A DNA stretch of 64,000 nt from Owenia fusiformis (taxonomy: Eukaryota > Annelida > Polychaeta > Sabellida > Oweniidae), in the NCBI GenBank assembly GCA_903813345.2, contig CAIIXF020000008.1, positions 21,000,822 to 21,064,821 on the forward strand, in the 5' to 3' direction. The translations under genes and the position numbers were made by a program. Below, piece after piece: positions 33,791-45,254 of this stretch (the stretch's first letter is position 1; every line of letters starts with the position of its first letter). The notes under the pieces were generated by a model. It did no database searches, was not told where the DNA came from, and saw nothing but the letters and a program-made list of their open reading frames with translations.

Positions 33791-33869
33791 ATTGTGTTTG
33801 TAAATATCAATTTTTCCAGTTTTATCTAATTTTGTAAAAATATATACTAAGTACATATATCTCCTATAC

Positions 33870-34042
33870 AAAGGGCAATAAATATAGAGATTATCCTACA
33901 TGAGGTTCAGGATATTTGTATTATCCCGAGGCCAATGTAATATATCTGCTTGAGGGATGTAGGTCCCGAGAGTATATATATTATATTGGCCAAGGGATAA
34001 TCCCAATATCCTAAACCGACTATAGGATGATCTCTTTATCCC
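33870..34042. repeat. ~170-bp palindrome upstream of vWA copy 1
   Basis: Left arm AGAGATTATCCTACATGAGG...CAGGATATTTG.ATTATCCC.AGGCCAAT.TAATATAT, with the inverted match at 33966-34042 (ATATTGGCCAAGGGATAAT...GGATGATCTCTTTATCCC). It is probably a small foldback MITE. The words CTCCTATACAAAGGGCAATAAATA just left of it resemble CTCCTATTTAAAGGGCGATAAATA at 54231, upstream of vWA copy 2. Confidence 0.7.
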
Positions 34043-34379
34043 ATATCAATATTGCTCATCTGGTTCACATAGTCAATATTGGCCTGAGTTCAGAAAAATG
34101 CACCATGCGAACGGCGATAATGACATAGCGGGGCAGATATGTAATATATCTGCCTGCTCAGGCTGGGACATAAAGCTTTATCTGCCCATTGATAAAAATA
34201 TAAATTTTTACAAACGTGCTTTATGTAACTGTAACACAGAGTACAGGATAAATCTACATACAATACATGCAATCTATTAATTGTGCAGACCTTTGTCGAT
34301 AAAGGAGATTCTTTGTTCAGTGCTTCTCAATTTAATATTATAGCTTCTATTTTTTTAGAAAGCAAAATCTGGAGATATC

Positions 34380-35159
34380 ATGTCAACCCTCATTGGATTC
34401 CTCATTGATGTTTCAAGTACAATGCGGTTGACTATCGGAGGCAAGCCAAGAATGAGAGAGAGTACCCATTGGTCTTATTCTATATTCAGTATGCTGGATG
34501 GCTTAATAAGGCATGATGTTTCATCCTCAAATTTTATATTTGCATTAGGGGTTGGAGCTCGTGAAAAGCCTCATACATTTGACATACTTAATACACTCAA
34601 TGAAGCCGTAACACCATTAGTTGAAAAACTAACTAAAAGACAGATGATTGAGGAAATTCTTACAATACTTGAAACACATGGCGCACCTAGAGTCCGTGTT
34701 TGGGGTAAAATAGAGGACTTGCTCGATGTTGTAGAAGATAACCAAGCAACTGCAATACTTTCAAGGCTCAGAGATGACCCAAACTTTAAAAACAGAGTAG
34801 CGAGGGAGTGCTTACCAAGTGCGTGTTGGGAAACTGATGTTCCTGTTAAACAAGATGAACCAGTGGAAGCCCCCAGTGGATTGTGGAGAGCTTGGGGCTA
34901 TGTTCGCCATACTGCAGCCAAAGCAGCATTTAATACATCCATTATAGGACAAAAAATGTTTTCCACAAAGGATAAAGTCAAAGAAGTTGTTGAAAAAGCA
35001 TTAAAATTTGCAGAAAATTTGAAACCACCAAAAATTAAGCAGGTGAAAATTATCGGTGTCAAGGATTCTCACGGGGTACCATCGAATAATTTTGGCAACG
35101 TACCGGAGAACGACATTTTACTAAGAAATGGCAATAATTTAGCACAATATATTTTTTAA
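34380..35159 (+). pseudogene. vWA-like N-terminal exon of a vWA/C1-peptidase/zinc-ribbon protein, copy 1
   Basis: A 259-codon open frame begins at ATG 34380, 22 bases after a good 3' splice site (TTTTTTTAG at 34350-34358), so the start lies in a second or later exon. It opens with LIGFLIDVSSTM, a vWA-type first strand with a partial MIDAS (D-x-S-S-T). WSYSIFSMLDGLIRHDVSSS follows, then a helical region that I associate with an uncharacterised invertebrate protein family. Residues 1-~100 are nearly identical to copy 2 at 54342. Residues 245-259 and the stop codon are not native: they are read from the palindromic element that starts at 35112. The frame is intact to that point, so a truncated 259-residue protein could still be made. 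The rest of the vWA domain is missing here, apart from the fragment at 36768. Family identity moderate; function unknown. Confidence 0.65.
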
Positions 35160-36705
35160 CTAGAGTTCTACTTTGATTTTGACAAAAGTAAGTATTCCAT
35201 GCAATGGCTATTTCATTCATGAGTTTGTAGGAATTCTGTTGGAACCCAGTTCTGATCAAGTACAAAGTTATTGAAATCGGCCCAGTCGGACTTTACTCCG
35301 AAAGATGGTTTTTCGATTATAACTTTTTACAACATTTAAGTATAGACTTTTGAAAAAAGTACAGAATAGTCCTTATACTATTGAATGATTCTGTTATTTC
35401 TGATTCACACGACTCTGATTTGTTTAATTAAAAAAAAGTTTTAAAAATATTACTTAGGAACGTAACCGGAGCTGGGAACGTAACCGGAGCAGATCAGTTG
35501 AATTATATAATTTAAAAAAATAAAATATATGATTTAAAGCATATATATTATTTACAAACACATATGAATGCTTACAGGAAAATCAATGCATGGCAAAACA
35601 TATAAATTTTCTAAAGATATATTTTTTGCACTTATATTTTAGAGTATCAAAAAATTCACTGATAGTTATTGCTTCAGTGGGAAGCTGGGAAGTAACACAA
35701 GGAGATACATTGTATAGTACAAAGTTCTGTCAAACAAAGAAGAGGCAGTCATCAGTCGCATCGCTAATTAAAAGCAAATAGGCCTAATACAAAAGTGATG
35801 CCATAAAATAGTTATTTTTTCATGAGTTAATAAATTCCTAAATTGTTCAGTGATTTTTTTTAATGTGATTGATCATGTTTGCCCTTTTCTTCCATGTTTT
35901 TCCACAATGGGGACATTCAAATACAACTTTTCCGTGGGTAATCCTTTTGTGTTTGTCCAGATATTCCTTGGTTTTAAAGGATCGTACTTCCATATCACGT
36001 CCATTTTCTTGACATAGTATAACAGAAAGGGTTCTAATAGTTCGCTGAACAAATACAATGGGTGAAATCAAATGGAATTATTTGCTTACTACATTTAATC
36101 ACTTCATTCTCCATACAATGGTTGTTCTATGTTTGATAGCCTTTCTAAGGTAAGTGCAATGATGCATGGTAAATACCAAATTTAATTTTTCACAATGGAT
36201 ACATTTTTTTCTTTAAATAAAATGTAATAAATACGCATTCGAACAATCCCTTATGTTTTTAAATTAGTATATGTGCTTTAAATCATATATTTTAATTTTT
36301 TTTGATTAAATAATTCAACTGATCTGCTCCAGTTACGTTCCCAGCTCCGGTTACGTTCCTAAATAATATTTTTAAAACTTTTTTTTTAATTAAACAAATC
36401 AGAGTCGTGTGAATCAGAAATAACAGAATTATTCAAAAGTATAAGGACTAGTCTGTACTTTTTTCAAAAGTCTATACTTAAATGTTGTGAAAAGTTATAA
36501 TCGAAAAACCATCTTTCGGAGTAAAGTCCGTCTGCGCCGATTTCAATAACTTCGTACTTGATCAGAACTGGGTTCCAACAGAATTCCTACAAACTCATGA
36601 ATGAAATAGTTATTGCATGGAATACTTACTTTTGTCAAAATCAAAATAGAACTCTAGTTAAAAAATATATTGTGCTAAATTATTGCCATTTCTTAGTAAA
36701 ATGTC
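35112..36705. mobile_element. 1.6-kb palindromic element with ~455-bp arms, inserted in the vWA gene
   Basis: Left arm 35112-~35568 starts GACATTTTACTAAGAAATGG. Right arm ~36235-36705 ends CCATTTCTTAGTAAAATGTC. The arms are roughly 95% identical by eye, including a tandem word AACGTAACCGGAGCTGGG (35459-35490) matched inverted at ~36331-36358. The ~670-bp loop holds a minus-strand C2H2 zinc-finger ORF. No target-site duplication is evident. It could be a transposon with long TIRs that carries a captured exon, or an inverted duplication. The twin ORFs in the arms (35059-35265 and 36558-36767) simply mirror each other. Confidence 0.85.
35847..36071 (-). pseudogene. C2H2 zinc-finger fragment in the palindrome loop
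   Basis: The last ~50 codons encode a complete C2H2 finger, FECPHCGKTWKKRANMINH followed by IKKNH and the stop (C-x2-C-x12-H-x4-H). It is preceded by a degenerate finger (CQEN...SFKTKEYLDKHKRITHGK) in which the second cysteine is replaced. The linker THGKVVFEC resembles the usual inter-finger linker. A TTGTTCAG at about 36040-36047 (minus strand) could be a 3' splice site for this as a terminal exon. It is too short to be a whole gene. It may be a captured exon, or part of a DNA-binding protein belonging to the element. Confidence 0.65.
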
Positions 36706-36708
36706 CAC

Positions 36709-36992
36709 TTATATCAGCAATGTCCCAAGCAACTCAATTATTCTCCAAACAAGAGTTTAAACATTAAGTGTTAGGTGTGACAACCCTTTGCTGTTTCATG
36801 ACAGATGAGTCAATATCTGATTCACGCCATTTATACTGCGAAGAATGTCCTGACTGGAAACCACCAGCCAAATTTATGTTTAGAATGAGCTCAAGTATCC
36901 CAACACAAATGATACCTCATACAATGTTCCTGAAAAAGAATTGGAAAATAGACATAAAAAATAATGAAACAAAATTATTTGCCCAAGTTTAA
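36709..36992 (+). pseudogene. Downstream fragment of vWA/C1 copy 1 (end of vWA domain and linker)
   Basis: Right of the palindrome an open frame (36768-36992) reads VLGVTTLCCFMTDESISDS, the look of the last strand of a vWA domain, followed by KPPAKFMFRMSSSIPTQ and LKKNWKIDIKNNETKLFAQV, ending at TAA. The first ~28 nucleotides around CTGTTTCATGACAGATGAGTCAATAT are also present in copy 2 at 54676-54702, so this is the same gene family. The sequence between the first vWA part (34380 exon) and this part is absent, and a frame break (TAG at 36772 in the frame entering from 36706) separates them. No C1 peptidase region follows before unrelated repeats begin at 37122. Confidence 0.65.
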
Positions 36993-37121
36993 ACTCTTGT
37001 TCAATCTATTAATTTTCAGGCATTGACGTCATTGATTTGACTCATTTGCATACAACCAATCAACGCGCAGGAAATTATCGATTTTCTTTACTTAGTGGAA
37101 AGGTGAATTGTGATTTTTTTT

Positions 37122-37422
37122 TCACGGTATTGCAACTATTTCACCCCTATGTGAGATGAGAGATATCCTATTAATATACTTTTCAACATACTTAAGATTA
37201 TCTTGCTATTTTAATCCCAATATTTATTTCTAAAAGGTTTCTGATTTCCTATTCCTTGTTTGTATCCAGTTTTATGTATTTTCTCAAGAGTTTTACCACA
37301 AATAATGTGACAAATATGTAAAATTAGACTCCGGAAAAGCTATTAGAATCTGGAGCAAGAGGGTTTTAAGACATTAGACTCCAGAGAATTTCTGGAGTCT
37401 AAAAGCCTAGTGAGAACCCTGC
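37122..37422 (+). mobile_element. Element E, right-end copy
   Basis: It has the same body as 33457-33790 in direct orientation and ends CTAGTGAGAACCCTGCA. A local palindrome, CTCCAGAGAATTTCTGGAG (37379-37397), lies near the end. Together with the left copy it brackets vWA copy 1 with ~300-bp direct repeats. Confidence 0.65.
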
Positions 37423-37439
37423 AATACTATAAGAATTGC

Positions 37440-37865
37440 CCACTGTCTAATTACACTTTTGGTAGAAGGTGGCCATTTTGAAAAATGGCCTCCATTTTAA
37501 CACATTTTACTATAACTCGAAAAGTAGTGGAGTGATTTTGTTCATATTTGGTATGTGAACACTATAAGCATGGCACACTATCTAATGACACTTTTGGTAG
37601 AAGGCGGCAAATTATATAGGACATTAATAAAGCTAGAAATGTAGATATTAAAGAAGCACATGGCGGCAATCTTGAAAAATGGCGGCCTTTACGCACTATT
37701 TTATGATTTTTGCTGTAACTCGAAAAGTATTGGAGCGATTTTGTTCATATTTGGTATGTGAATACTATAAGCATGGCCCACTGTCTAGTGACACTTTTGG
37801 TACAAGGTGGCCATTTTGAAAAATGGCCGCCATTTTAACATATTTTACCATAACTCGAAAAGTAG
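37440..37865. repeat. Tandem duplication of a GGCCATTTTGAAAAATGGC module
   Basis: The module (GGTGGCCATTTTGAAAAATGG, ACTCGAAAAGTA.TGGAG.GATTTTG, TTCATATTTGGTATGTGAA and CTATAAGCATGGC.CACT.TCTA) occurs at 37468, 37678 and 37806, the last partial. It contains the palindromic word GGCCATTTTGAAAAATGGCC. Similar GGCGGCCATTTTGAAA words occur in the repeat at 45703-51620. Non-coding. Confidence 0.75.
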
Positions 37866-37869
37866 TATA

Positions 37870-38345
37870 GCTATTGCCCCGAACCGGTCCGTCTTCTCTC
37901 TGCAAGCAGATTGCCCCGAACCGGACCGTCTTCTCGCTGCAAGCAGGATGAAATTCTTTGTCACAAAGTTTGGCATTTTTTATAAAATCAAACGCGCGTC
38001 ATTGAAACTCACAAGATGTAAATTGCATGTCATTTACATCATACCTTGATGGGGAAAAATAGATCTTATATGTAAGAAGTACTAAATAAAAGTTATCGTG
38101 AAAATGAGACAGTCGTTCTCGAGAGAAAAGAGCATAAATGCGCATTTAGAGAGTTTTGGTCCGTTTAAAAATCTGTAAAAAATTGGGGTACTTAAAAGCA
38201 TCGGGAGGCATCATATATTTCAAATTAGACACAAGGAAGTCAATATTGAGCAAGTTATGGCTGTTTTAAATTCAAATAAAACCGTTAACCCGTACCGGTC
38301 CAGCTTTTGACCCGTACCGGTCAATTTTCATTAGCTGCGTATACC
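37870..38345. repeat. Stretch with repeated CCGAACCGGTCCG words
   Basis: GCCCCGAACCGGTCCGTCTT is followed 40 bases later by GCCCCGAACCGGACCGTCTT, each trailed by TCTCNCTGCAAGCAG. At 38288-38328 CCCGTACCGGTCCA and CCCGTACCGGTCAA recur. Clustered ACCGGT palindromes with flanking copies suggest the two ends of a ~450-bp element. I cannot name it. Confidence 0.45.
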
Positions 38346-38562
38346 AAGGGTGATTACAGAGCACATTCAGCTGCTCAAGTTAAGTTAAATTGTCATTATT
38401 CCCTGAATCCTCAAGTTCTGTGAACTAAGTTACCCTTTGTACAGTAATTATGCCAACCGAATGTCAATTTTGGATAAGATTTACAGTCATTAGATCTAGG
38501 TCAATGGCATGCTGCTCCTCACTCTGTATTACATCATCATTTTGGTTGTTTATTTTTATATA

Positions 38563-41500
38563 TGTCACGATATAGGGACAAAAAATATTGACATTTTAAA
38601 AATACTGTTTATTTCGTTTTGTTATTATGAAAAGTAATTAAGGAACGTTGGCTACCTTGGCTGTTGAAACCTGGTGATATAATCATTATCTTTACGAAGA
38701 AGAGATTATGTTTTATGCAGGCATTTTAAAACACGTTACTTTGCCTTTAAAACGTTCGTTCATTGTCAATGGATGATTTTTTATGTAGCCATTTCTAAAA
38801 CACGTTACTTTGCCTTTAGAACGTTACCTTAATAGACTTTAAGTTTTCTCTAATAAGATTGGATGCTTTTTATGTACGCATTCTTAAAACACGTTACTTT
38901 GCCTTAAAAACGTTACTTTATTGGACTTAAACTGATCTCTACGAATGGATGATTTTTTATGTAGGCCATTTTCAAAACAAAGTACTTTTTCAGTAAAACG
39001 TTACTTTATTCGACTTTAACAATACTCCACGAAGAATGGATGAATTTTATGTAAGCATTTTCAAAACACGGTGCTTTGCCTTAAAAACGTTACTTTATTG
39101 GACTTAAACTTATCTCCACGAAGAATGGATGATTTTTATATGTAGGCTATTTCAAAACACAGTATTTTGACACTCCACGTTACTTTATTCGATTTTAACC
39201 ATACTCCACGAAGAATGGATGAATTTTATGTAAGCATTTTCAAACACGTTACTTTGCCTTAAAAACGTTACTTAATTGGACTTTAACTGATCTCCAAGAA
39301 GAATGGATGATTTTATATTAGGTATTTTCAAAGCACAGTACTTTGTCAGTAAAACGTTACTTTATTCAACTTTAACCATACTCCACGAAGAATGGATGGC
39401 TTTTTATGCAGGCATTTTCAAAACACAGTACTTTGCCTTAAAAACGTTACTTTATTGGACTTTAACTTTTCTCCACGAAGAATGGATGAATTTTTGTGTA
39501 GTCTTTTCAAAACACAGTACTTTGTCAGTAAAACGTTACTTTATTCAACTTTAACCATACTCCACGAAGAATGGATGGCTTTTTATGCAGGCATTTTCAA
39601 AACACAGTACTTTGCCTTAAAAACGTTACTTTATTGGACTTTAACTTTTCTCCACGAAGAATGGATGAATTTTTGTGTAGTCTTTTCAAAACACGTTACT
39701 TTGCCTTAAAAACGTTACTTTATTGGACTTTAACTGATCTCCACGAAGAATGGATGATTTTATATTAGGCATTTTCAAAACACAGTACTTTGTCAGTAAA
39801 ACGTTACTTTATTCGACTTTAACCATACTCCACGAAGAATGGATGGTTTTTTATGTAGGGCCTTCTTAAAACACGTTACTTTGCCTTAAAAACGTTACTT
39901 TATTGGACTTTAACTGATCTCCACGAAGAATGGATGATTTTTATGCACGCACTTTCAAAACACAGTACTTTGCCTTAAAGACGTAACTTTATTGGATTTT
40001 AACTTTTCTTCTCGAAGAATGGATGATTTTTAAGTAGGCATTTTCAAAACACAGTACTTTGCCGATAAAACGTTACTTTCGTGGACTTTAACTTTTCTCC
40101 TCGAATAATGGGTGATTTTTATGTAGGCATTCTAAAAACACAGTACTTTGCCAGTAAAACGTTACTTTTAACTTTATTCCTTCAAGTGTCGAACATTTTA
40201 GCCTGGTGTTTTTAAAAAGCGTTACTTTGGCCGATTTCCGTAACTTTCTTGTACTCTTAGTTTTCCTCCATCGAGCGTTGGTGAAATTTAGGTAGGCATT
40301 TTCAAAAAGCGTTACTTTGGCCCTTTTCCGTTACTTTCTTGGACTTTAACTTTTTTGCCCGATTGAGTATTTTGAATGTAAAAAATAAGGAATCAAAGGA
40401 CGATATTGAACAGTATTTTGTAAAAGTAGAAACAATTGTACGAGGCCTAACTTTTGTTTATTTTGGTTTGTTTTGTAGTTAGCTATCATATGTGTGGCCT
40501 CTTATATTTCGATGCTTCTCTGCCATGACATTTTCGACACTAAAAATTAACATGGATGAAACTCAATAAATTACTGAATGCCACACGTTTGCTGTTACTA
40601 TCTGAAATACTAAAGTTAGGCCTTGTACATAAGTTTCTATTTCTCCAAATATAGTTGCAATATGGTCATTTGATTGCTTTTTAAATTCAAAGTACTCAAT
40701 AGATGATTTTGAATCGCATTTTGACGAACTTCAGTTTTGTCTCCGTCAGTCGATAAAAAGCAGTCAAAAGACCACAGTGCAATATTAAATGGAAAAATAC
40801 ATTGGTATTCTGATGCAAACGATTGTATTGTTTGTTAGCTCGTGTTTTTAATAATACAATGTGTATATAATTCTTGAAAACTAGTGATTTAGTTCGACAT
40901 TTATGAGATGTAGTTGAAGCGAACGACATCTTTATGAATTACTCATACTTATAGTCGGATTGAAAACTGTGTTTTATAAAGATGTCGCTCAGTACAACAT
41001 GACTTGGCACAACAAAATCGAATAAACAAGATACATCATCAGACCTAGGATGAAGAAAAGAAGAATATTTGTTTTGGAAAGAGGGTCAAAATTATTGCAT
41101 CAATGTCTTAGATGGTTGCATTCAAACGTACTAATAAAGGGAAGTGAAAAATAATGCCATGTTATAAGTGACCTAAATGGCGCGGACGTCAGAGAGCGCT
41201 TTCCGGTAAAGTGGGTGTTTGGGATGAATCGATCTTTTATCGTATGAATCGCTAAAATTGCAACTCTGAAGTAATTCAACACTGTTATCGGCTAAACTAA
41301 TCTATAAATTAACGTACATTCATGAAAAAGGACCCACTTTGGTCTTTTAACCGCCTAATTGAGTACATTGAACGTTAAATAAGCAACCAACATATTGCAA
41401 CAGAAAATGAAAAAAATATAAACATGGATTAACATATATACGTACAAGACGTAACTATTGTATATTACAGATAGTTAGGTATAACGTGCAGTAAAGCTGT

Positions 41501-42843
41501 ACCTATTTAGGAAGTTTCATCCATGTTATTATTTCGAAAATAACATGGAAGATCATCGAACTACGAAACAAACCAGAACAAAAGTTAGGCATTGTACAAA
41601 AGTTTCTATTTTTCCATAACGGGTCATTTGATTCGTTGTGAATTAATAGATGGAAAAACACTACTAGCCTCTCTTTACACTATGGTCCATCTTATCTTTT
41701 ACAATTAGTAATACCACTCACTGACAAGATTTTCAAGTTACACATCGAAAAAAGTTTAAGTCCAAGAAAGTAACGGAAAAGGGCCAAAGTAACGCTTTTT
41801 GAAAATGCCTACCTAAAATTTACCAACGCTCGATGGAGGAAAACTTAAGAGTACAAGAAAGTTACAGAAATCGGCCAAAGTTACGCTTTTTAAAAATGCC
41901 AGGCTAAAATGTTCGACACTTGAAGGAATAAACTGGCCAAGTAACGTGTTTTAACAACTTGGCATGGAAACAGTTAGAGTCCACGCGAGTCCACGAAAGT
42001 AACGTTTTATCGGCAAAGTACTGTGTTTTGAAAATGCCTACCTAAAAATTCATCCATTCTTCGAGGAGAAAAGTTAGAGTCCACGAAAGTAACGTTTTAT
42101 CGGCAAAGTACTGTGTTTTGAAAATGCCTACCTAAAAATCATCCATTCTTCGAGGAGAAAAGTAAGAGTCCAATAAAGTAACGTTTTTAAGGCAAAGAAA
42201 CGTGTTTTGAAAATGCCTAATATAAAATCATCCATTCTTCGAGGAAAAAAGTTAAAGTCCAATAAAGTAACGTTTTTAAGGCAAAGTAACGTGTTTTAAG
42301 AATGCCTACATAAAAAATCATACATTCTTTGTGGGGAGAAGTTTAAGTCCGATAAAGTAACGTTTTATTGGCAAAGTACTGTGTTTTGAAAATGCTTACC
42401 TAAAAATCATCCATTCTTCGAGGAGAAAAGTTAGAGACCAATAAAGTAACGTTTTTAAGGCAAAGTATCGTGTTTTAAGAATGCCTTCATAAAAAAATCA
42501 TACATTCCGGCTTTTGTGGGGAAAAGTTAAAGTCCAATAAAGTAACGTTTTATTGGCAAAGTACTGTGTTTTGAAAATGCTTAATATAAAATCATCCATT
42601 CTTCGAGGAGAAAAGTTAAAGTCCAATAAAGTAACGTTTTTAAGGCAAAGTAACGTTTTTTAAGAATGCCTACATAAATTCCTACAAAAATCATCCATTC
42701 TTCGTAGAGTATGGTTAAGTATCATACATAAATGCCTACATAAAACATCATCTATAGTCATGTTTGACTTTCCATTATAACAAAACGAAAAAAACGGTAC
42801 TTTTAAAATGTCAATATTTTCTGTCCCTATATCTTGACACTGT
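38563..42843. mobile_element. 4.3-kb foldback element with tandem-repeat arms
   Basis: The outer ends are inverted copies: TGTCACGATATAGGGACA...ATTGACATTTTAAAA (38563) and TTTTAAAATGTCAATATTTTCTGTCCCTATATCTTGACA (ending 42843). Inside each end is a tandem array of an ~89-bp unit (AAAACGTTACTTTATTGGAC, CTCCACGAAGAATGGATG, TATGTAGGCATTTTCAAAACAC). There are about 18 units in the left arm (38650-40357) and about 11, inverted, in the right arm (41746-42720). The central 40358-41745 is unique and non-coding, apart from a direct repeat (AAAGTTAGGC.TTGTACA.AAGTTTCTATTT at 40612 and 41581). The structure resembles Drosophila FB and sea-urchin TU foldback elements. No transposase is seen, so it is non-autonomous. 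Confidence 0.85.
39302..39750. repeat. Recently duplicated ~180-bp dimers inside the left foldback arm
   Basis: Within the left arm, two-unit blocks (39391-39570 and 39571-39750) are almost identical, closer to each other than neighbouring single units are. This indicates recent local unequal exchange. The ORFs on the + strand here (39303-39768) follow the repeat and have no coding features. Confidence 0.7.
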
Positions 42844-43008
42844 TGTTTATTTTGGTTCTAGTAAGCCAGTGTAAAAGACATTGTTGATAGTATCCCATCA
42901 CTCGATAACACTGGACGAACATTTTACACAAAAAAAAACATATCGGAGTCCTAGGAACTTACACATTTAACAAATTCCTGGGGATTTAATTACCCAAATG
43001 CGAGTAGG

Positions 43009-43287
43009 TAGTTACCAGTTTCACCACCAGGTGGCTGATTCGGGTCAATTAACATGGCAGGTATATAAGAAAGTTCCCTTAAACTTGAATATTATCAATT
43101 TAAGTGGCTCAATTTTCATATAACCCTTATGTGTCTGATACTGATACTAATGAAAATACGTCCAGTAAAGCAAAATATTATCTGTCCACTAAAAGAAAAG
43201 ATATTTCATTTTTTGTGATTTTATAGCATGGGGTCTATGGGGAATCTCCCCGAGCGAGAAGTCACATTTTCAAAGAAAATTAATTTT
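43009..43287 (+). mobile_element. Dispersed repeat D, copy 2 (inverted relative to 24421)
   Basis: TAGGTAGTTACCAGTTTCACCACCAGGTGGCTG at the left and GGTCTATGGGGAATCTCCCC...AGTCACATTTTCA at the right match 24421-24700 in reverse orientation over the whole ~280 bp. Confidence 0.65.
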
Positions 43288-43572
43288 TCAAAGTTGATAA
43301 ACACTTTTTAAAACCACATTTCTAGATGTAATTTTACATGTAGATTTCAAATATGATATTACTTTGACTCAATTTTGAATTTTTAATGACGTAAATCAAG
43401 ATTATTTCCACTCGCATCTGGGTTATTGACAAATTTTGCCACATTTATTTTTGTGATTTTACAAAAATCGCGAAAAACGCAAAACTTAATCGAACGCAAA
43501 AAATACCGGGAGTACAGTACAATTCAGCTTCAATGTTTGTTTAGACTACACTGCAGAATATAATATGCCATT

Positions 43573-43742
43573 GCAGGCCCGTAGCCAGAGGGGGAGCTGG
43601 GGGAGCTCCCCCCCTGGCCAGAAATTCTTTCAAAATCATGCAGTTTTGCACCATTCTGAGAATTTTTCGCATGACTTTAAGTGAAAAAGCTCCCCCCTGG
43701 AAAAAAGCTCCCCCTCCTGGTAAAAACTGGCTACGGGCAAGC
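43573..43742. mobile_element. Family B MITE-like element, copy 5
   Basis: GCAGGCCCGTAGCCAGAGG at the left, ACTGGCTACGGGCAAGC at the right. The interior CAGAAATTCTTTCAAAATCATGCAG and CTCCCCCCTGGAAAAA is shared with 10007-10162. A minus-strand ORF through it is rich in Ala/Pro only because of the C-rich ends. Confidence 0.75.
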
Positions 43743-43770
43743 ATTGACAGTTCTATAGCTGATTTTCTAA

Positions 43771-44376
43771 TACCGTATTCTCTGTAATTACCGCCCACTC
43801 TCTAATAAGCGCCCACCCTGCTTCACAAAGTTCAAGAAACATCGAGGAATCATAATAATCCATAATGAATGAAGGAATTGTTCTTTATCGGCATTCAGAA
43901 ATTTCAAAAGCTACTGCGCAGATGTTCTGCGCATGTCAAGGTCGTGAACTTTCTGGTTTCTTTTTAATGTTTCTCGACTTTTACACGACTTTTGCACGAA
44001 TAATGATGATCTCTCATCAAATTAGAAATAATGTATAACTTTAGATCGATATCCAGCAGTCTCTAGTGGAAATATTGAAGGTAATCGGCGATAATGACAA
44101 AGTGGGCGTGCCGGAAATAAATTAGACATAGACAGGTCTTCAACCACTGTCAATATTGTCTAAGCGATCTTTACCGTATTCTCTCCAATAACAGCACTTG
44201 TCATATTATTATAAAAATATGTTGAAGAAAATGCATTCTTGTCAAGAAAAATTGCCATACATGAAATTCCTCGGGATTTCTGATTTCTTTCATACATGGG
44301 CGCTTATTAGAATGGTCTAAATAATGTATTTTCAATTTTCTAAACGCCCTGGGCGCTAATTACAGAGAATACGGTA
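43771..44376. mobile_element. MITE with ACCGTATTCTCTGTAATTA ends
   Basis: Near-perfect 27-bp inverted ends: TACCGTATTCTCTGTAATTA continuing CCGCCCA at 43771, and the complement (GCGCTAATTACAGAGAATACGGTA) ending at 44376. An internal copy of the end (ACCGTATTCTCTCCAATAACAGC) is at 44174, so the element may be a fused dimer. Non-coding. Confidence 0.85.
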
Positions 44377-45254
44377 CATATTTTAAACAAGTAGTTTCGT
44401 ATATATGAGGAGTTACGTATTATATATTATTAGACTCCAGATTGAAAATTTGTCGTTTTTTGGGAACTTTTATGGATTTTGAGAAATTCAACTTCAAAAA
44501 ATGGTGAATTTTAAAGTGTTCTAAATCTATTGTGATTGGTATCAATTAAATAGGAAATTTTCGCAGGATTCCGAGTTTGAAATCAAAATTGAAATCCAGT
44601 TGACCTTTTATGGCCTTTTAAAGAAAAAAACTTAAAATTTTAAAATCTTTATTTTGACTTTAAAATAGGTTTAAACAAAACAAAGGGACCTTAAAAATAA
44701 TATACATGCATGGCATACATCATCTTTTTCACTGAGAAATAATTCTACGCACCCCCTTTTCAAATATGATCAGACGCCCCTGTTCTACCTCATATTTTCA
44801 ACCTCTATTTTCTCCTTTACCTCTTGGAAAACGTTCAAACCATTCTATCTGACACTTTGCCTCACCATTAACTACAACTTTCACATTGATTACATAATAT
44901 CTGGAACCAGTCCATTGAAGACATGGAACAAGTACCTCGTGTGGAAGCAAACTTACTTTTCCTTATGATATGAATGACAATGCCAAAATGCAATGTGTGT
45001 ATGCCAAAATCGGACGCGCTTATGCCAAATAATAATTGAAAGTTGCTCAAGCTCTCATTTCCTTACAATATACTAACATACCGTATTCGTTATAATGAAA
45101 CGGAACAACATTACCTTATTAATTACTTAAACTGCCATTAATGTTTCATCAATGTATTTTAACCAATGTTATATTACTCGCACTAGCTTCAACACCAAAT
45201 AAAAATATTTCAATAGAGATAAATAAATAACTTAATAAATAAATAAATAAGAGT
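44377..45254. other. Gene-free stretch
   Basis: No coding region with recognisable features. ACGCACCCCCTTTTCAAATATGATCAGACGCCCC near 44747-44780 resembles a single family C end. Confidence 0.45.

Noticed and set aside
35059-36767. Two similar 68-69-residue ORFs (35059-35265 minus, 36558-36767 plus) as a gene pair
   Set aside because: They are mirror images produced by the palindrome arms and have no recognisable domain.
39303-39768. Overlapping ORFs encoding a repeated MDGFLCRHFQNT-type peptide
   Set aside because: They follow the ~89-bp foldback repeat, whose frame shifts between units; no start context or codon bias.
43541-43798. 85-residue minus-strand ORF
   Set aside because: Its body is the C-rich family B element, with the same peptide fragments arising from the copy at 9917-10231.
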